Positions 1 to 12,549 are shown, counted from the stretch's first letter. The stretch: DNA of 64,000 nucleotides from Bursaphelenchus xylophilus (GCA_904066235.2 CAJFCV020000004.1:12730884-12794883); one strand, 5' to 3'. Made by a program: numbers and translations. Notes: generated from the letters alone by a model not told the origin.

Positions 1-1302
1 TCGGAGATATCCTTTATCCTTACATTCAGCGTATCCTTGGCATAATGTCCAACGACCATTCCTCCATCGTAACTCTTTTTGTAGTATCGTCCATCGAATT
101 CGTGTGTGGAGGACTTGCTGCAACACAAAGATTATTGATCGTGTTTTTCGAACCCTTTTTTCGTCTTTTGTAACAGTGGCCGATGAAGGTTTGAACGACT
201 GCTGTTTAAGACTTTGCAGGACCTTCGCAGTGATCTGCATATTCTTTTTAAATGACTTACTCCGGATCATATTTATGATGTTCATAGCCAGTCCTCTTAT
301 CTTTGTCGCAATACTCCTTGGTGCAATCTTTGCTGATCACCCAGAACTCGGCGCCAGCAGTGCAAAGTCGAACACGGAACTCTTGAGCTATAAAAATGAG
401 CAATCATCATGTTGTTATTGCATTGATAGACTATATATAGCCATGGCGGTGATAAAGAGTTTCCCTAACAAAGGGACAATAAAAGTTTCAAAAGACAAAG
501 AATCAAGTCAAGAGCTCAATACGGAAGTTTTCTTTTGCATGCGGGTTCTGAACAAGTCACAAATCGGTCTCTGAAAGTTATAGCTCGCGCTTTACATTAA
601 CGGCGGAGAAAACCAACAATCGGATTAGGAAACCTTGATCCTTTGTTTACGGTTTTATGCATATTGATCTTAGGGCCAGTTACGATCGCTGCAATGTTTA
701 TGCAGAAATTAACAATGCTCCGCGGAGAGACAAAAAAGAGGCATGTCTTTTTTCATTTTGCCTAGTGGTCCTTGAATGTCTCGCCAGAAAATGGGGGCTA
801 AAACTTCAAGGATTGATTATGCGGCCAGCTCATGAACTATGTTCGAAATTTCGAACAAATCTGAATGCTCCACTTGAAGCACTATTCTCATTAACGTCTT
901 CGCACATTGTTCGGCCATATTTTGTTTTACATATTTAGTTCAAAAGCTTGCAAGAGCCGGTATATCTATTCCTAGGCACTTGAAATTGATGGCTGACCTA
1001 CATAGATATACCCGGCCGAAATTTGAAAAATCCTGTCCTCAAAATTACGGTATTCTCGCCAAAATCTGGCTAATGCCCTTTACAGCAACCTCCTTTCATC
1101 AAAGCCCCACGAATTCCCGAAGCTTACCCGGACTTCCAATCGAGATATTAGCGTAATATCTGATATCAAAGTAGTCAATAACCGGGTTCATGTGCAGCTC
1201 TGTGCCCTGCCGAACGCATAATTTTGTGGAACGGACCAAATCGCTTCGAAATACGACGGCCTCAACAGTATTAAGGAAGATTAACAATAGCAGCGGATTC
1301 AT
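1..1302 (-). CDS. Aspartyl protease homologue lacking the first catalytic Asp (partial, 3' end outside window)
   Basis: Three exons read leftward: 1302-1128, 387-261 and 117-1, continuing beyond the window. All junctions are GT-AG and phases close. The start gives a signal peptide (MNPLLLLIFLNTVEA), then the pepsin-family lead-in YYANISIGSP. Where pepsins have F.V..DTGS..LWV, this gene reads FRVRLCTAGAEFWV: the catalytic DTG has become CTA, while the flanking FWV and following Cys pattern are kept. The next exon keeps the KSST and GHYAKDTL features of the flap region. Pepsin-like enzymes (A1 family) need two Asp residues; this copy should be inactive as a protease unless the window misleads. 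The second Asp lies outside the window. A secreted pseudoprotease or binding protein is the inference. The aspartyl protease at 10.2-12.5 kb keeps both DTG motifs, which makes a useful contrast. Family call is strong; function is unknown. Confidence 0.8.
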
Positions 1303-3884
1303 AACGCCTGCAAACCTTGGGGAAGAACCGTGCAAATTGGAGGGGTTTTTGGGAAACCAAAAAGTTTTTATTCGAACCGATTCGGGGCCTCTTATCAGTT
1401 TTGGTGGGAACGCCTTCGGTTCCATGGAGAATCGGAGAGAATCATGCCAAAAATTAATAGTAGAGGATACTACAGTACCACTTTGATTATTGCTTTTTCG
1501 ACGTTCGAAGAGCAAAGTTTATGACAACGAAGGGAATGGCAGGAAATTTCAGTGAAACATGACGATCCCATTATATATATATTGGGCGGAAGTGAACGGT
1601 GAAATAACACGTGTCCAGCGGGAAATTTGATAAGTTGTTGGGTTGCTGGTAATTTCTCGACCAGAGCATTGGCAGGCAAGCATGTGACTTGAACCGATTC
1701 CGATTGAAATCTCAGGGTTCAGGGTAAATATTGGCTTCTGATAATAAATATCGTTGAACAAACCGTGCTCGTGATAAGAATTGTAGCTCAAATGTCATTC
1801 AAGGCTAAGATTTATCTCAATTCACCGAAACCGTTTTTAAAAACCTTGGTTTTTGATTGCTTGCGGTTGGACTGAGGGACAGGGTTCTGTGAGTGCAACG
1901 CCGACAAGATCCGAGCGCATCGTGCGAGGCTTCAAAAAAACTTACGCGAATCCTCGGCGACCAAACTTTGAAAGGCATGCGGTACCAACAGAAAATTCTA
2001 GCCACACCATAGGAGTTTTTGGCCTTTTCTTGTCTGCAGCTGAGTCATCGCCTCCGCCGATATGACGAGCGTCCGCCGTACCCTAGCCGAACCCTTGATA
2101 GGCACATGTAAAAATCAGCATGGTGTGATGACCAAAAAAGCGATCAAAAGTCTCCGCCGAGCACCACTTTCCTCGCTGGCGAAGAAAAAAATTATTTTTC
2201 ATGCAAGAAACCGCCTGTCTTCTCCTTTCAACTGCAAAAAGAAATTTTTGGATATCTTGGCTAAGCGACAAGAAGTTGACAAAAACTTTTCCGCGGAAGT
2301 TCTCTGAACACCCTGTTTTGCTCGCGCTCAAAGCTTCGAACAATCCGCACTATGATTTTTTTACGATATGGCGCAGAAGGTCGGATTCTTATTTTTTCAA
2401 TCTTCCCCGTACGGCTATTTTTCCACGGAAACTGTAGTACTGTTTTATTTATTTTTTAATTGATTCGTTGAAAACATTCAACCTCACACCTTTAAACGTG
2501 ACGTCAAACGGAAAGATAACGATCAGCTCCCTCACCACCGCAAGAAATACACAAGGAAATTGCGTCGTATTTGCAAACACTATGAATAGTCATCATGAGG
2601 CAGCTACAGGGTGGACCTGATCCAGCGGCCAAAAACGTGCCACTTTACATCCAGGAAACATCAAAAATTTGAAAAAATGCTTCCATCTCCAAGTGAAAAA
2701 ACTCCAATTTCAAAAGCGCGCCCGCTTTTTTTGTGAGGGAAAGGGAGCGCAATTCAAAACGAAGTTTTTTCACTTGGAGAGGGATGCATTTTGCCACATT
2801 TTTGATACTTCCCGGATGCAAAATGGTACTTTTTTGCCACTGGATCAGGCCCCCCACTGTAGAGATATTATATTTTATAAAAAAATTTTAAAAAGACTAG
2901 AGTGAATTTTTAAAATGCAGTGGAACCATGGCACATACAAGGAATCATAAGGGACCAAAGAATTTATTCGTTCTAGAGAGGTTTTGTTATACGGAGGTTT
3001 ACCTACAATTGGTTGTTACGGCCTCTGAATTTGTTTGTTATAGGCAGGTTTTGTTGTGTCAAGGCTCGTTGTACAGAGACTTCAACTGTATAAAAAAATT
3101 TTTTTGGTCTCGAAACAAAAACTTGAAAACTTCATTCGATCGCAAAAAATGTCTGAAAATTAATTCAAAGTGCCCAAAAATGCCGGAAAGTTGCATTGAA
3201 AGAAACAATGTGTTTCAAAGGCGCATAATTACGAGATCTCCCGAAACCAGTATGTTAAAGTCGGTGAATTGCACTTATCTTTGCGGAAATCAAAGTCCTC
3301 GAAAATGTCTCTTTCTCTTCTTCGAGAGTGATCTCAATTGGATCCGGATAGCAACCAGAATTTACTTAAGTCGGCAGCCCGAATAATTTATATTTCTCTT
3401 GGGTTTGTCATGCTGGAAACGGTAAGTCAAGAAGGCGTTTCACAAGGCTTTTGGCAAGGGACGTGACTCGAGTGTGACGCCCAGGTTTTCTGAAAAAATG
3501 CGTGCATCACTTTGTCTGGTCACAAATTCTTGCAAATTTTTGACCCGCGCCTTGCAGATGCAGCCGAGATATTCAGCGGTCTATGCTAATAGTATGAAAT
3601 GTAGAACGCGGTCAGAAAGCCGATGATTTCTGTTCCGAAGTCTCTGCCGTTTAGACATGGGGCCGGAAGGGTTTGCCAGGCCCGTTTCAAATTCGCATCG
3701 GCCCAGCCGATAGGCCATGAAGGGTTCGTCAAGCTGAACGGTTTTAAATTCAGCCTAGCCCGGAAGGAATGAGACACTTCCCTTGATAAAAACTCCATGT
3801 TTGGAAAAAATATTCCGTCGCACTTTAAAACCCTTCGCTGCGATTAGTACCTAGATAACACAAACAAATTAGAATTCGTTAAAA
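1303..3884. other. Intergenic region with repeat remnants
   Basis: No gene could be supported. It holds a mariner-like MITE (2607-2859), a decayed strip near 2050-2318 that ends in the CTCTGAACACCCTGT terminus seen in the 41 kb palindrome, a repeat containing ACGGAGGTTTACC (2940-3060), and a worn copy of the PIF/Harbinger-like MITE around 3430-3590. Confidence 0.5.
2607..2859. mobile_element. Mariner-like palindromic MITE, copy 1
   Basis: About 253 bp, nearly palindromic. The ends read CAGGGTGGACCTGATCCAGC and, inverted, CAGTGGGGGGCCTGATCCAG, flanked by TA on both sides, the target site of Tc1/mariner elements. Arms share the block CACTTGGAGA..TTTTGAAAT with copies at 8.8 and 33 kb. There is no coding capacity. 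Confidence 0.75.
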
Positions 3885-5664
3885 ATGCAAGAGCTGTTTC
3901 AGGTGCCAGTAGCAGCGCCTTCAATCTTCCCGGTCAGAAAAGCCAAATTTATCTCCGCCGTCCTCCTCTTCACACCGTTGTTAACATTCACTCTACTTAC
4001 CGCACGCCAAATGATCTCAAATTACATTTATGACTCAAAAACCGTATTACTTTTCGATAAAATCGAAGCGAACTTTACGATTCAACAAATGATCGAAAAG
4101 CACAAGCCTTTAAGGCCATTTGTGGATGGTGTTTCACATATGATTGTAGGTTGTACATGCTTTTAAATTCCAATTCGAGATTTAGTACGTTGAGCGCTAT
4201 AAAGTGGGAGGATGCATGTTGCCGAAGGTGATGTCGACCATCACTACGGCGTTTATGTGCTACATGAAGGATGACGAGGCGTTCATCAAGGCCAACAGAT
4301 CGTTCGGGACTGAGTTTTGGACGAGTCGGTAGGAAATGACGTTATTTATTAGTGGTATTTTTCATGCAATCTTATCAGATTGCACGTGATCTTAGAGTTT
4401 ACCTTCCAACGTTACCATCAAATAAAACTTTTTTTTAGATTTTGTCAGGACTCAATTGAAGCGTACAATATGACGGAGTGGTATGAAGAACATAACCAAA
4501 ACAAAGATTGGACGCTTTTTACAATAGTAAGGGAACCCATTCAACGATTTATTGCCGCATTTACGGACAAGTGCTTTTAGTACGTGAGAATTTTTTTATA
4601 GAATTATCTGACGCTATGGTCATCGCTGAGAACGAAAAAATGGCCTTAAAACAAATTTCAGCGAGCCTTCATCGTCTCGGGTTGAAACGAATTGCTATGA
4701 CTGCCGGAGCAACATGACCTGCGTTGTTGGCGCCTTGGAGAGGCGGTTTTCGGATTACTTGAACGAGAGCTTCCCGTTGTCATACGAAGATCAGCATTTT
4801 ATTCCGCAGACATGGTATGCGTTCATTTATTGGTCGTATTGATTCGCTATATAAGTCTGGACTGGCTCGTATTGAGCGCTTTCCACAGCGTGTAGGATAC
4901 AATCTGAACACCGCCAAATATAATACCTTCTTGTCAGGCCCCGGAGTAGTCCACTTCGAAATAACAAAATAACACTAATTTAGCAGGACGCGTCAAGGAA
5001 AAATATTTAAAGCAAATTGAAAATGAAAAATTCTTGGCATTCCGTTTCAGCTCAACAGTAATTTTTTGCTCCAAAGAATTACACATGAAAAATGTGGTAG
5101 AATGCTTTTACTGTATACATAAAAAGTGTACATACGCCTGAAGACTTTTGTGTCCTCACCGTATACATTGCGTATAAAAAGGCGAATGATGTTTGAAGTC
5201 TAAAAATGCCGATTCTCTAAGAATTTTAAGAGGGATGTATTTCACGCTATTTTGGTATCTTTCCAGGATACCATGGACAGTGATCTATGGATAGTGTCCC
5301 TGCCGTCATACGTCCGCTCCAGTCAGCTGACCTTTCTCATTTCAGGCACTGCGAGATGGACAAGTATCTAAACGAATATAAGGTCCTCAAATACGCCTCC
5401 AAATCCTCTCCCAACTTTGAAGACTTCAAGGTGGAGTACGTCAAGACTTTGCGCAATAATCAAGCGCCCGAAAGAGTTATGAATTTCGTCATAATGGCGC
5501 TGAACCATGAGCGATCTGCCAATTCAACGGATGGAAAAAAGAAACGGAAAGAGTTCCTGGCCGAACTCCTGAGGGATCGCTCGCTTCTTTTGCGGGTTGT
5601 TAAATTGTATTTTTATGATTTCCTAGTCTTTCAGTTCCCTTTTCCTCAGGGAATTGTTGAATAA
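3885..5664 (+). CDS. Carbohydrate sulfotransferase family protein (Sulfotransfer_2, nematode type)
   Basis: Five exons: 3885-4145, 4186-4328, 4439-4579, 4662-4814 and 5346-5664, giving 338 residues. The first exon has a short cytoplasmic tail and one hydrophobic anchor (about residues 23-41), the type II layout of Golgi sulfotransferases. Then come the family marks GGCMLPKVMSTIT (5'-PAPS loop region), IVREPIQRFIAAFTDKC (3'-phosphate binding region), NMTC, EDQHFIPQTWHC and a C-terminal YYDF-like LYFYDFLVFQFPFP. These match the nematode expansion of chondroitin/heparan-type sulfotransferases, which move sulfate from PAPS to glycans in the Golgi lumen. Length is normal for the family and no break is seen. 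Introns 1-3 are 40-110 nt, intron 4 is 531 nt. The acceptor sugar cannot be told from sequence. Confidence 0.88.
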
Positions 5665-7431
5665 ACCTTGCAATAGGAGCCTTTTTTCGGTGAGGTACTA
5701 CAATGTGGGTTTTTACAGTTTTCCTCTTTTAAACGAATTTAAAAAAGTCCGGGTGATATACATTCCAATGGAGATCACTCCCGGCGCTGAAACGAAGAGA
5801 GGGAGACAAGCTCGAGGACTTTGATGCCCGTTAAGATAAGTGCATTTCGTCGAGTTGAACATTCTGGTTTTGGGAGAGCTAGTAATTTTTCGCCTTCAAA
5901 TGAAATTGGTTTTTAGTGAGACTTTCAGGCATTTTTTTGGAATTTTGAATTTTGCAAGTTTGAGGCATCAAGGCCAAAAAAACTCCCAAAAAGTATGTCA
6001 CAACAAAAACCCGCCTATTTCAAACAATTTAAGAGGCCGTAATAACCAATCGCCGTTAAACCTCCGTACGCCTTTCTATAACGAATAAATTCTTTGATTT
6101 CTTGTGAATTTTTGCATTTTTCAATTTCAGTCTAGTCTCTCAAGAAACTTTTCGACATTTTGAATTTTGCAAGCCTTCGTTACGAAGCCAAAAAAATTTT
6201 GCACAAAGAATCCTCTGACCAATTAACTTTACTACGGCAAGACCTGCAAATAACAAACAATTTCAGAGGTCGAAAAGCCAATCGCATGCAAAATCAATGT
6301 CTAACTGAACTCCCAAACCACACGTCAAAGAAAAAGTGAAAAAACAGGGAACCTCGGATCATTGATTTTTGACGAAATGTCGCTGAATTATTGAGTCACA
6401 AAAGAAAACTTTCCCAGAGAATTACGAGAAAAATGTTTTTTTGAAGAGGAAAATACATAATTTTTCAAGCTCGATAATTCTGTGGCACTTCGCAAAAAAA
6501 ATCAATGATCCGAGATTCCTTGTTTTTTCAATTTTCTGAAAGAATTGTTTTGACGTGAACCACCAAACTTTTAACATGCAGTTAAAACATGGATAAGACC
6601 GATAAATTTCCAAAGCGCCTAGGTAAGTTTTCGCTTAAAGTAAGCGTAATGCAGCGTTAAGCCAAAGACTGAGCTAACAAGGGAAGTACCCCAAGTGCGA
6701 CGCTCAGATTTTCTTTAAATTTTGCACACGCGTCGGGCATAAACTAAATATGGATTCCTGAAAGTTTTAGGTCGCGCTTTGCAAGCGCCACCGAGATATG
6801 GAACTGTTTTTGTCGCCGAGAGAGTACGCGAAACGCAGAGAGCGGTCAGAGAGAATAACGTTTTTTGGCCATAACTTTGGCAGTTTCGTTTGGAAAAATT
6901 TTATTTTTTGTAGAAAAATTATCCTTTACGGTAGAAATAGGTATGAAACTTTTCGTGCCGAAATTCGGCAAAAAGTGTAAATTTTTTGCCGACTTTCGAT
7001 CTAAAAATCTCGGTTTTTTCTGCAAAGCGCGAACTAGGATTCTCGCATATGTCTTAGAAAAATTATTCTAAATTTGTGCCAAGTTTCATCAAAATCTGAG
7101 CGTCGCACTTGGGGTACTTCCCCTGTAAGCCTATTCTTCGCTGTGTTATGCAACGTCCAATGATGATTCATTCATTTGGGGAGATAAATCCCTTGACATA
7201 AGATTCACCCGTATCAGAGTGGCTATTTCATCGATATCAGAGTCCCAATCAATTTTCGAACCATTGAACTCTCTTTTTCCCAAAAAAAGTTCCGCGAAAT
7301 CAAAGTAAAAGCCATAATTATCAAAGAAATCGGAATGGGGAAACTTGTAAAATCCTCTTATCAAACCTTATCACTTCTGATTTAAAAGAGTACACAATCA
7401 CAATCAAAGGAGCGCAGTGCGTTTCGAAGAG
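5665..7431. other. Intergenic region rich in dispersed repeats
   Basis: No gene seen. From 5900 to 6300 two related strips share TTTTGAATTTTGCAAG and end in an ACCTCCGTACG..TTTCTATAACGAATAAAT block that recurs near 24.15 and 51.55 kb. A complete PIF/Harbinger-like MITE follows at 6678-7125. Confidence 0.5.
6678..7125. mobile_element. PIF/Harbinger-like MITE, complete copy with TAA duplication
   Basis: A 448 bp element bounded by terminal inverted repeats of roughly 37 bp (CAAGGGAAGTACCCCAAGTG inward; right end CAGGGGAAGTACCCCAAGTG inverted), followed by CGACGCTCAGATTTT in both. TAA flanks it at 6675-6677 and 7126-7128, fitting the TWA target of PIF/Harbinger elements. No transposase is encoded. 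This is the reference copy for many fragments in the window. Confidence 0.8.
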
Positions 7432-10090
7432 ATGTTCTACACATGGCTTTTGCTGCTGAGCACGTTTATTGCAACCTCGGGGCGGGAGTACCTGAAACAA
7501 GGGAGGAAATTGTATTGGCAGACCGATGATCCGAATCAAGGGCCGAACAACGGACATCCGGAACAGGTAGAGGGACACTAAAAATGAAAGGTTTAATGTA
7601 TAAAATTATTTATATGCATATAATATATTTCAACCGCAGACTGCAGTGCTTCTAGAAAAAGAATAGAAAAAGAATCCCTTTTTGTCTTACCTTACTCGAA
7701 ACTTTAGATCCACCTTTCCTACCTTAATGACACAGCTGTGATTGTAACTTGGCTTACGTTCGACGACGTCGGCGATTCCTTCGTAATTTATCACCAAGAA
7801 GGTGGTGAAAGCAAATTCAAACGATTGGCCAACGTCACTCATTTTGGTGGAGGACTTCTGAAGATCGACAGATATGTTCATCGAGTTGTCATGACAAACC
7901 TTACTCCCGGAAGCTATTACGGTAAGTTGGCAAAAAGAGGGTGTTTTTTTTGGAGTGAGACGGCCAGATATTGATGAAACTTGGCACTACCCTTTCATTA
8001 TGGCTTCTCCAAGTCTACATATTTAGCCTTTGAATTTTAACTTTACAGTTTATTATGTCGGCTCCGAGCACGGTTGGAGCCACGAGTTCAGATTCAGAGC
8101 TTTAAAAGAGCGACCAGAAGGAGGGCATCGATACGGCATTTATGGTGATTTGGGAGTCCTAAACGCGCGAGCTCTTGGAAGAGTTGAAGATGATGTGCGA
8201 AACGAAGAATTGGATATGATCTTTCATGTGGGAGACTTCGCTTACGATTTGCATACAGTAAGAAGATTTTAAAGCTATTGGAAAAACTTTTGCTGCAAAG
8301 CCCATAACTGTATCGGTAGCTGCAAAGGTACAGAGTGGTCGAAAGGTTATACTGATGTCAAATGTGGCTGTGTTATTAAGAAAAATTTTTTCAGCTTGAC
8401 GGCCGCATTGGCGACAAATTTTTCCATCAGATCGAACCTGTTACGGCTAAGGTTCCGTACATGGTCTGTCCGGGAAACCATGAGTATATCGGGAACTTCT
8501 CCCACTACATGCACCGGTTCACCATGCCCAATACGGAGCATAATTTGTTCTACAGGTAACACAGTGATATTTTTTTGATGTTGTGTCCGTTTTCAGTTTT
8601 GATCACGGAAAAGTTCATTTTGTATCCATCACTACCGAGATTTACTACAATATGTATCTGTTGACTGACACAAAACAGAATTTTATCGATGACGTTCAAC
8701 GGGGCCAGTTGCAGACGCAATGGAATTGGCTTGTCGCGGACTTGAAGGTGAGAAAACACATTTTATTCATTTTTCATTTTCTCGGTGTTCTAACTGATCC
8801 AGTGGCAAAAAAACGTACCGCTTTAAATCAGGGAAGTACAAAAAAATGTAGCAAAATGCCTCCCTCTCCACCTAAAAAACTCTGTTTTGAAGGGCCCTTT
8901 TCCTCACAAAAAAAGCGGGCGCACGTTCGAGTTTTTTCACTTTCAAGAGGGAGGTATTTTGCTACATTTTTTGGTACTTCCCGGATGCAAAATGATACGC
9001 TTTTTTCCGCTGAATCAGGTCCGCGACTATACATTTTATATAGCAAAGGAAATGCTCCAAATACGGCGCTTAGACTTTGATGAAACTTCTCCAAAATCTT
9101 GCATATGCCATCGAAAACGTTAACGAAAATTTGTGCAAAGTTTTAACAAAATTCTCGCCTCGCGCTTTGACCACTTTTTCAGTTAATAATCTTTAAAGAA
9201 ATTTTAATTTTTCGCATTTTTTATCCAGAAAGCCAACGCCAACCGACACAACGTCCCCTGGATAATCGTGATGGGACATCGGCCAATGTACTGCAGTACA
9301 AAGTCCATCATAGCCGAGTGTCGCAGCAAGACCGTCCGCACTCGGGTCGGAATCAACGGCGAATTTCAATTGGAAAAACTGCTCTACGAAAACGGCGTTG
9401 ACATGGAAATTTTCGGCCATGAGCATAGCTATGAGCGGATGTATCCGCTGTATAATTATGTGGTCTACGATTACGTCAAAAATCCGTATTATGACCCTCC
9501 GGCGCCAGTTCATATCATCACTGGGTCTGCGGGCTGCATTGAAGGGGGAAAGGAATTTACGAAAACCGCTCCTAAATTTACTGCTTATCGCTCGAAGGAT
9601 TACGGCTTTTCAAGACTTCATGTAATCAACGCAACGCATCTTACTTGGGAACAAGTTAGAGCGCATGATGTAAGTGGAGGTCGAACCGAAGAATTGAACT
9701 TACAGAGCCTATGTAGTACTTTTTACGCATTTTAGGCGCCACGCATCCCTTTCAGAGGATCTTAGCTTGCAGTGGCAGAATAGGAGTCAACAATTTTTGC
9801 AGCCTGGAGAGCACGCGAAATGGAGAGAGCGGGGAGGGTTGGCCCACACTTGCGTTAAAATCAGCCAACATGTGATTGCAACAAGAAATTCTTTAGGCAA
9901 ATGCTGGCTGCCCGCAAAGTGGTTTTATACAAGTGTTGTTATTAGCTATAGAACTTTTCAAATTACAGCCCCGTATTTTCAGGGCGTCGTTGAAGACTCC
10001 TTCACTCTGATCAAACCCAAGCACGGAAAGTTTGATTACAATCAACTGATGAAGTCTGGAACTTCGATAGTAAATGACCAACTAGGATAG
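7432..10090 (+). CDS. Secreted purple acid phosphatase
   Basis: Seven exons: 7432-7566, 7708-7921, 8049-8257, 8395-8555, 8597-8747, 9229-9669 and 9983-10090, giving 472 residues. A signal peptide (MFYTWLLLLSTFIATSG) leads into the N-terminal fibronectin-like domain (LSYLNDTAVIVTWLT). The metallophosphatase domain carries all the metal-binding blocks of purple acid phosphatases: YGDLG, GDFAYD, PGNHEY, MGHRPMYC and FGHEHSYER. Such enzymes use a two-metal centre to hydrolyse phosphate monoesters, in lysosome or outside the cell. The C-terminal purple acid phosphatase tail (GFSRLHVIN..TWEQV) is present and the protein looks intact. A mariner-like MITE sits in intron 5 without touching splice sites. 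AATAAA follows the stop by a few bases, and the aspartyl protease gene ends 71 bp away on the other strand. Confidence 0.93.
8788..9028. mobile_element. Mariner-like palindromic MITE, copy 2 (in purple acid phosphatase intron 5)
   Basis: Left end CTGATCCAGTGGCAAAAAAA, right end GCTGAATCAGGTCCGCG, with TATTTTGCTACATTTTTTGG and TAGCAAAATGCCTCCCTCTC as opposed inner blocks. The outer few bases of the left terminus are lost, so the borders are approximate. Same family as the elements at 2.6 and 33 kb. Confidence 0.65.
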
Positions 10091-10161
10091 GTTTAAAATA
10101 AAGCTTGAAGGTTCAGAAATCAATGCAATTATGTATTTATTGGTAGAGTCTGATGTGATTT

Positions 10162-12549
10162 TTAGAAGCGGTTAAAATCCGGTATGTGCTTTTGCAAGTC
10201 TTTCATGGCCTTTTCGTACGCCTTCTCGAATGGTGTTCCTTTGAAGGGATTGAAGAAAGGTCGGCCTGTAAAGAAATGATATGATTTGATTTATATTCAA
10301 ATTTGAAATGTACAATATTCCGGTTATAAAAAACTCTTACCGTTGTCTCCGCCGTCTTCTCCGCCATTATCTTTTCCCCCGTTGTTGCCTCCCTTCCCTC
10401 CTTTCTTTCCGTTATTCCTTCCGCCCTTATAAGGCTTGGGTTTGGGGCTGCCGTTGGTCGGCGCGAAGCCCAATTGCTTCTTCTCCACGTCGTGGATCTG
10501 GCAATAGGCGCGGATGAATGGATCGCCCAACAAAACAAAGGGAAAATCACCTCCGGCGACCGCCAATTGACATTGATTTCCGTCATGAGGGATCAAAAGA
10601 TTCTTGCTGTCAATGGGGTACTCCAGATTGTTGATGATGACGGAAATTGTGAATTTGCTGTTGCAGCTCATCAAGTAGCCACCTTCCTGGAAAAATTGAA
10701 AGTTTCGAAAGTTTTTTTGCGGCTCAAAAAAGATACCACAGTTGTGAAACTGCTTCATAATTCCGCCTCAACTTACGGCTTGTGTAGGTCGCAACTTTTG
10801 CTTTATTGTGTTCATAACGTTGGTTGGGACGATCAAATGTGATGTTCCAGTGTCACTCACACCATTCAATTTTACTTCAACGAACTCTCCGTTCACCAGC
10901 ATTCCCTGCAATGGGACTTCCCAATGAGTGGTGCCTTTGACGATGTTAACTCGGTCCGCCACCTCTCCGCAATGCTCTCGGTCCTCGTCTCCGAACGTGA
11001 TAATGCCGCCGTTCTCGCACTTCTCTCGCGCGCACTTTGTCAAGTACGTTGTGAAGATGGGGTTGTCCATGAGGCCCTCTCGTACGGCTTCGTGGAAGAT
11101 GGAGGTCTCCTCTTGGTTGTCGTAGGAGGGGAGGCCCAGAATCGAGGTGTCGCCGAAGGTCATTTGTTCGCCAGCGCCGAAACGGACTTTGCGCTTCAGT
11201 TTGAGCTGATCGCCGTTTGGGTCACCGAACTGAAAGTGAGGCCAGTATATACGTTATAAAATTTTCGAGAGACTATATACCTCATAATTTTTGAACACTG
11301 TTTTTGTGGTCTATGAGTCGACTAACAAACAAAAGTTATTTTTAGACTATTGGTGGTTGGATATACGGGAAATTAAAAAAACCAAACAGTTCTACTCCCA
11401 CGTTTTTGTTTAGAAGATGTTCTAATTGTGACGCCCAGATTTGCCTTTAAATCGCACATATATTGGACAGTGGCCACATACCAATTCCTGAAGTTCTAGT
11501 CCGCGGTTGGCAGAGGCAGCCGACTATCTTTGTCTCCAAAAGGGCATGCAAGACAAGGATGGTCAACGAGAAAAACACTTTTTTTTACCAATTTCGCGTG
11601 GGAAAAATATTGATTTTTTTGTGAAAACATTACTCTCTATGATGAAATAGGTGTTACACTTTTCAGGACAAAATTCGCAAGAACGTTTGAGCCCTTCCCC
11701 TGTTACCCTCTTCACCATAAATTAACATACCGCGAAAGTGTCGTCATACAGATGACCTCTAACACTGCCTGTTCCATAGCGGATCTGGAAGGTGTGTCCG
11801 GTCGGATCAGCGGTCTCTGACTCGTCTGGATCGTACAATTCTTTCTGGGCGGCGCAATGTTCCACCACCGGTCCCCTCGACGAACACCCTTGCTTGGGCA
11901 CCCACAAAGCAGTGGAGCCAGTGTCAAAAATGGTCTTGAATCGTTGTGGAGGAGTGCCCAGCGAAATGTAGCCCAGATATAGGACATTGTTTTCGTTCTG
12001 CATCAATTGGCCATAGATGTCTTGGAGGATACCTGGAAAGGTATACAATTTCTAAGGCGCCAAGAGAAACGCGGCCAGGTCTTGTAGGGATTTTTAAGCT
12101 TGATTCCGGGCCGGCCCTGTGTTTTTGTAGGTTGGCAGCGACCGAAGGCGGATTAATTCGGCGCTAGCTCAGATGAAATTTTGATTCGTATAGCAAACTT
12201 TGCCATGGCCCGGTTTGCAGCCACGCTTACAATCGGCAACTATTAGTCTATCATGAAAACCGTGAGCGGAATATCGCATCAAGAATTACATCGCCATCGA
12301 GAAAATTCATTTTGTCGCGACAAAAGCACTGCTTCTAACTTCAGCGACGTTGCCGTCACCTTATTCCCGACGGACTCAAAAAACAAACATGGCCCAAAAG
12401 CCCGTATGACATAATGACAGTGTAATCACTACACATGGCTTACCATCCGTCGCATTCTTGTCCTTGGTCTCTTTCGCCACCTTGACCTGGAATGAACCGG
12501 CCCAACCTTGCTGTACCAGCAAGGCAGCTAGCACCACGTTCCGAAGCAT
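10162..12549 (-). CDS. Secreted aspartyl protease, catalytically complete, with Gly/Lys-rich tail
   Basis: Five exons read leftward: 12549-12444, 12032-11731, 11229-10777, 10686-10341 and 10265-10162, giving 436 residues. It has a signal peptide (MLRNVVLAALLVQQGWAG), a short propeptide and then a two-lobed pepsin fold. Both catalytic motifs are intact: FDTGSTALWVP in lobe 1 and SDTGTSHLIVP in lobe 2, with the flap IRYGTGSVRG between them. LLGDPFIRAYCQIHDVEKKQLGFA marks the end of the pepsin fold. The odd part is what follows: a tail of about 60 residues rich in Gly, Asn and Lys (KGGRNNGKKGGKGGNN), ending in an alpha-helical-looking KAYEKAMKDLQKHI segment; usual pepsins stop before this. It is probably a digestive or secreted protease. 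The gene converges on the purple acid phosphatase. Confidence 0.92.
11426..11702. repeat. Degenerate PIF/Harbinger-like MITE fragment in protease intron 2
   Basis: Keeps GTGACGCCCAGATTTG at the left, the inner block TTCTAGTCCGCGGTTGGCAG, and a right end CCCTTCCCCTG followed by TTA. The left terminus is worn down, so only the right border is sure. Confidence 0.55.

Noticed and set aside
104..574. 156-codon plus-strand frame
   Set aside because: It lies antisense over two exons of the aspartyl protease homologue and has no motif.
3586..3798. Minus-strand frame of 70 codons
   Set aside because: Located beside a worn MITE copy; no start context, splice sites or similarity.
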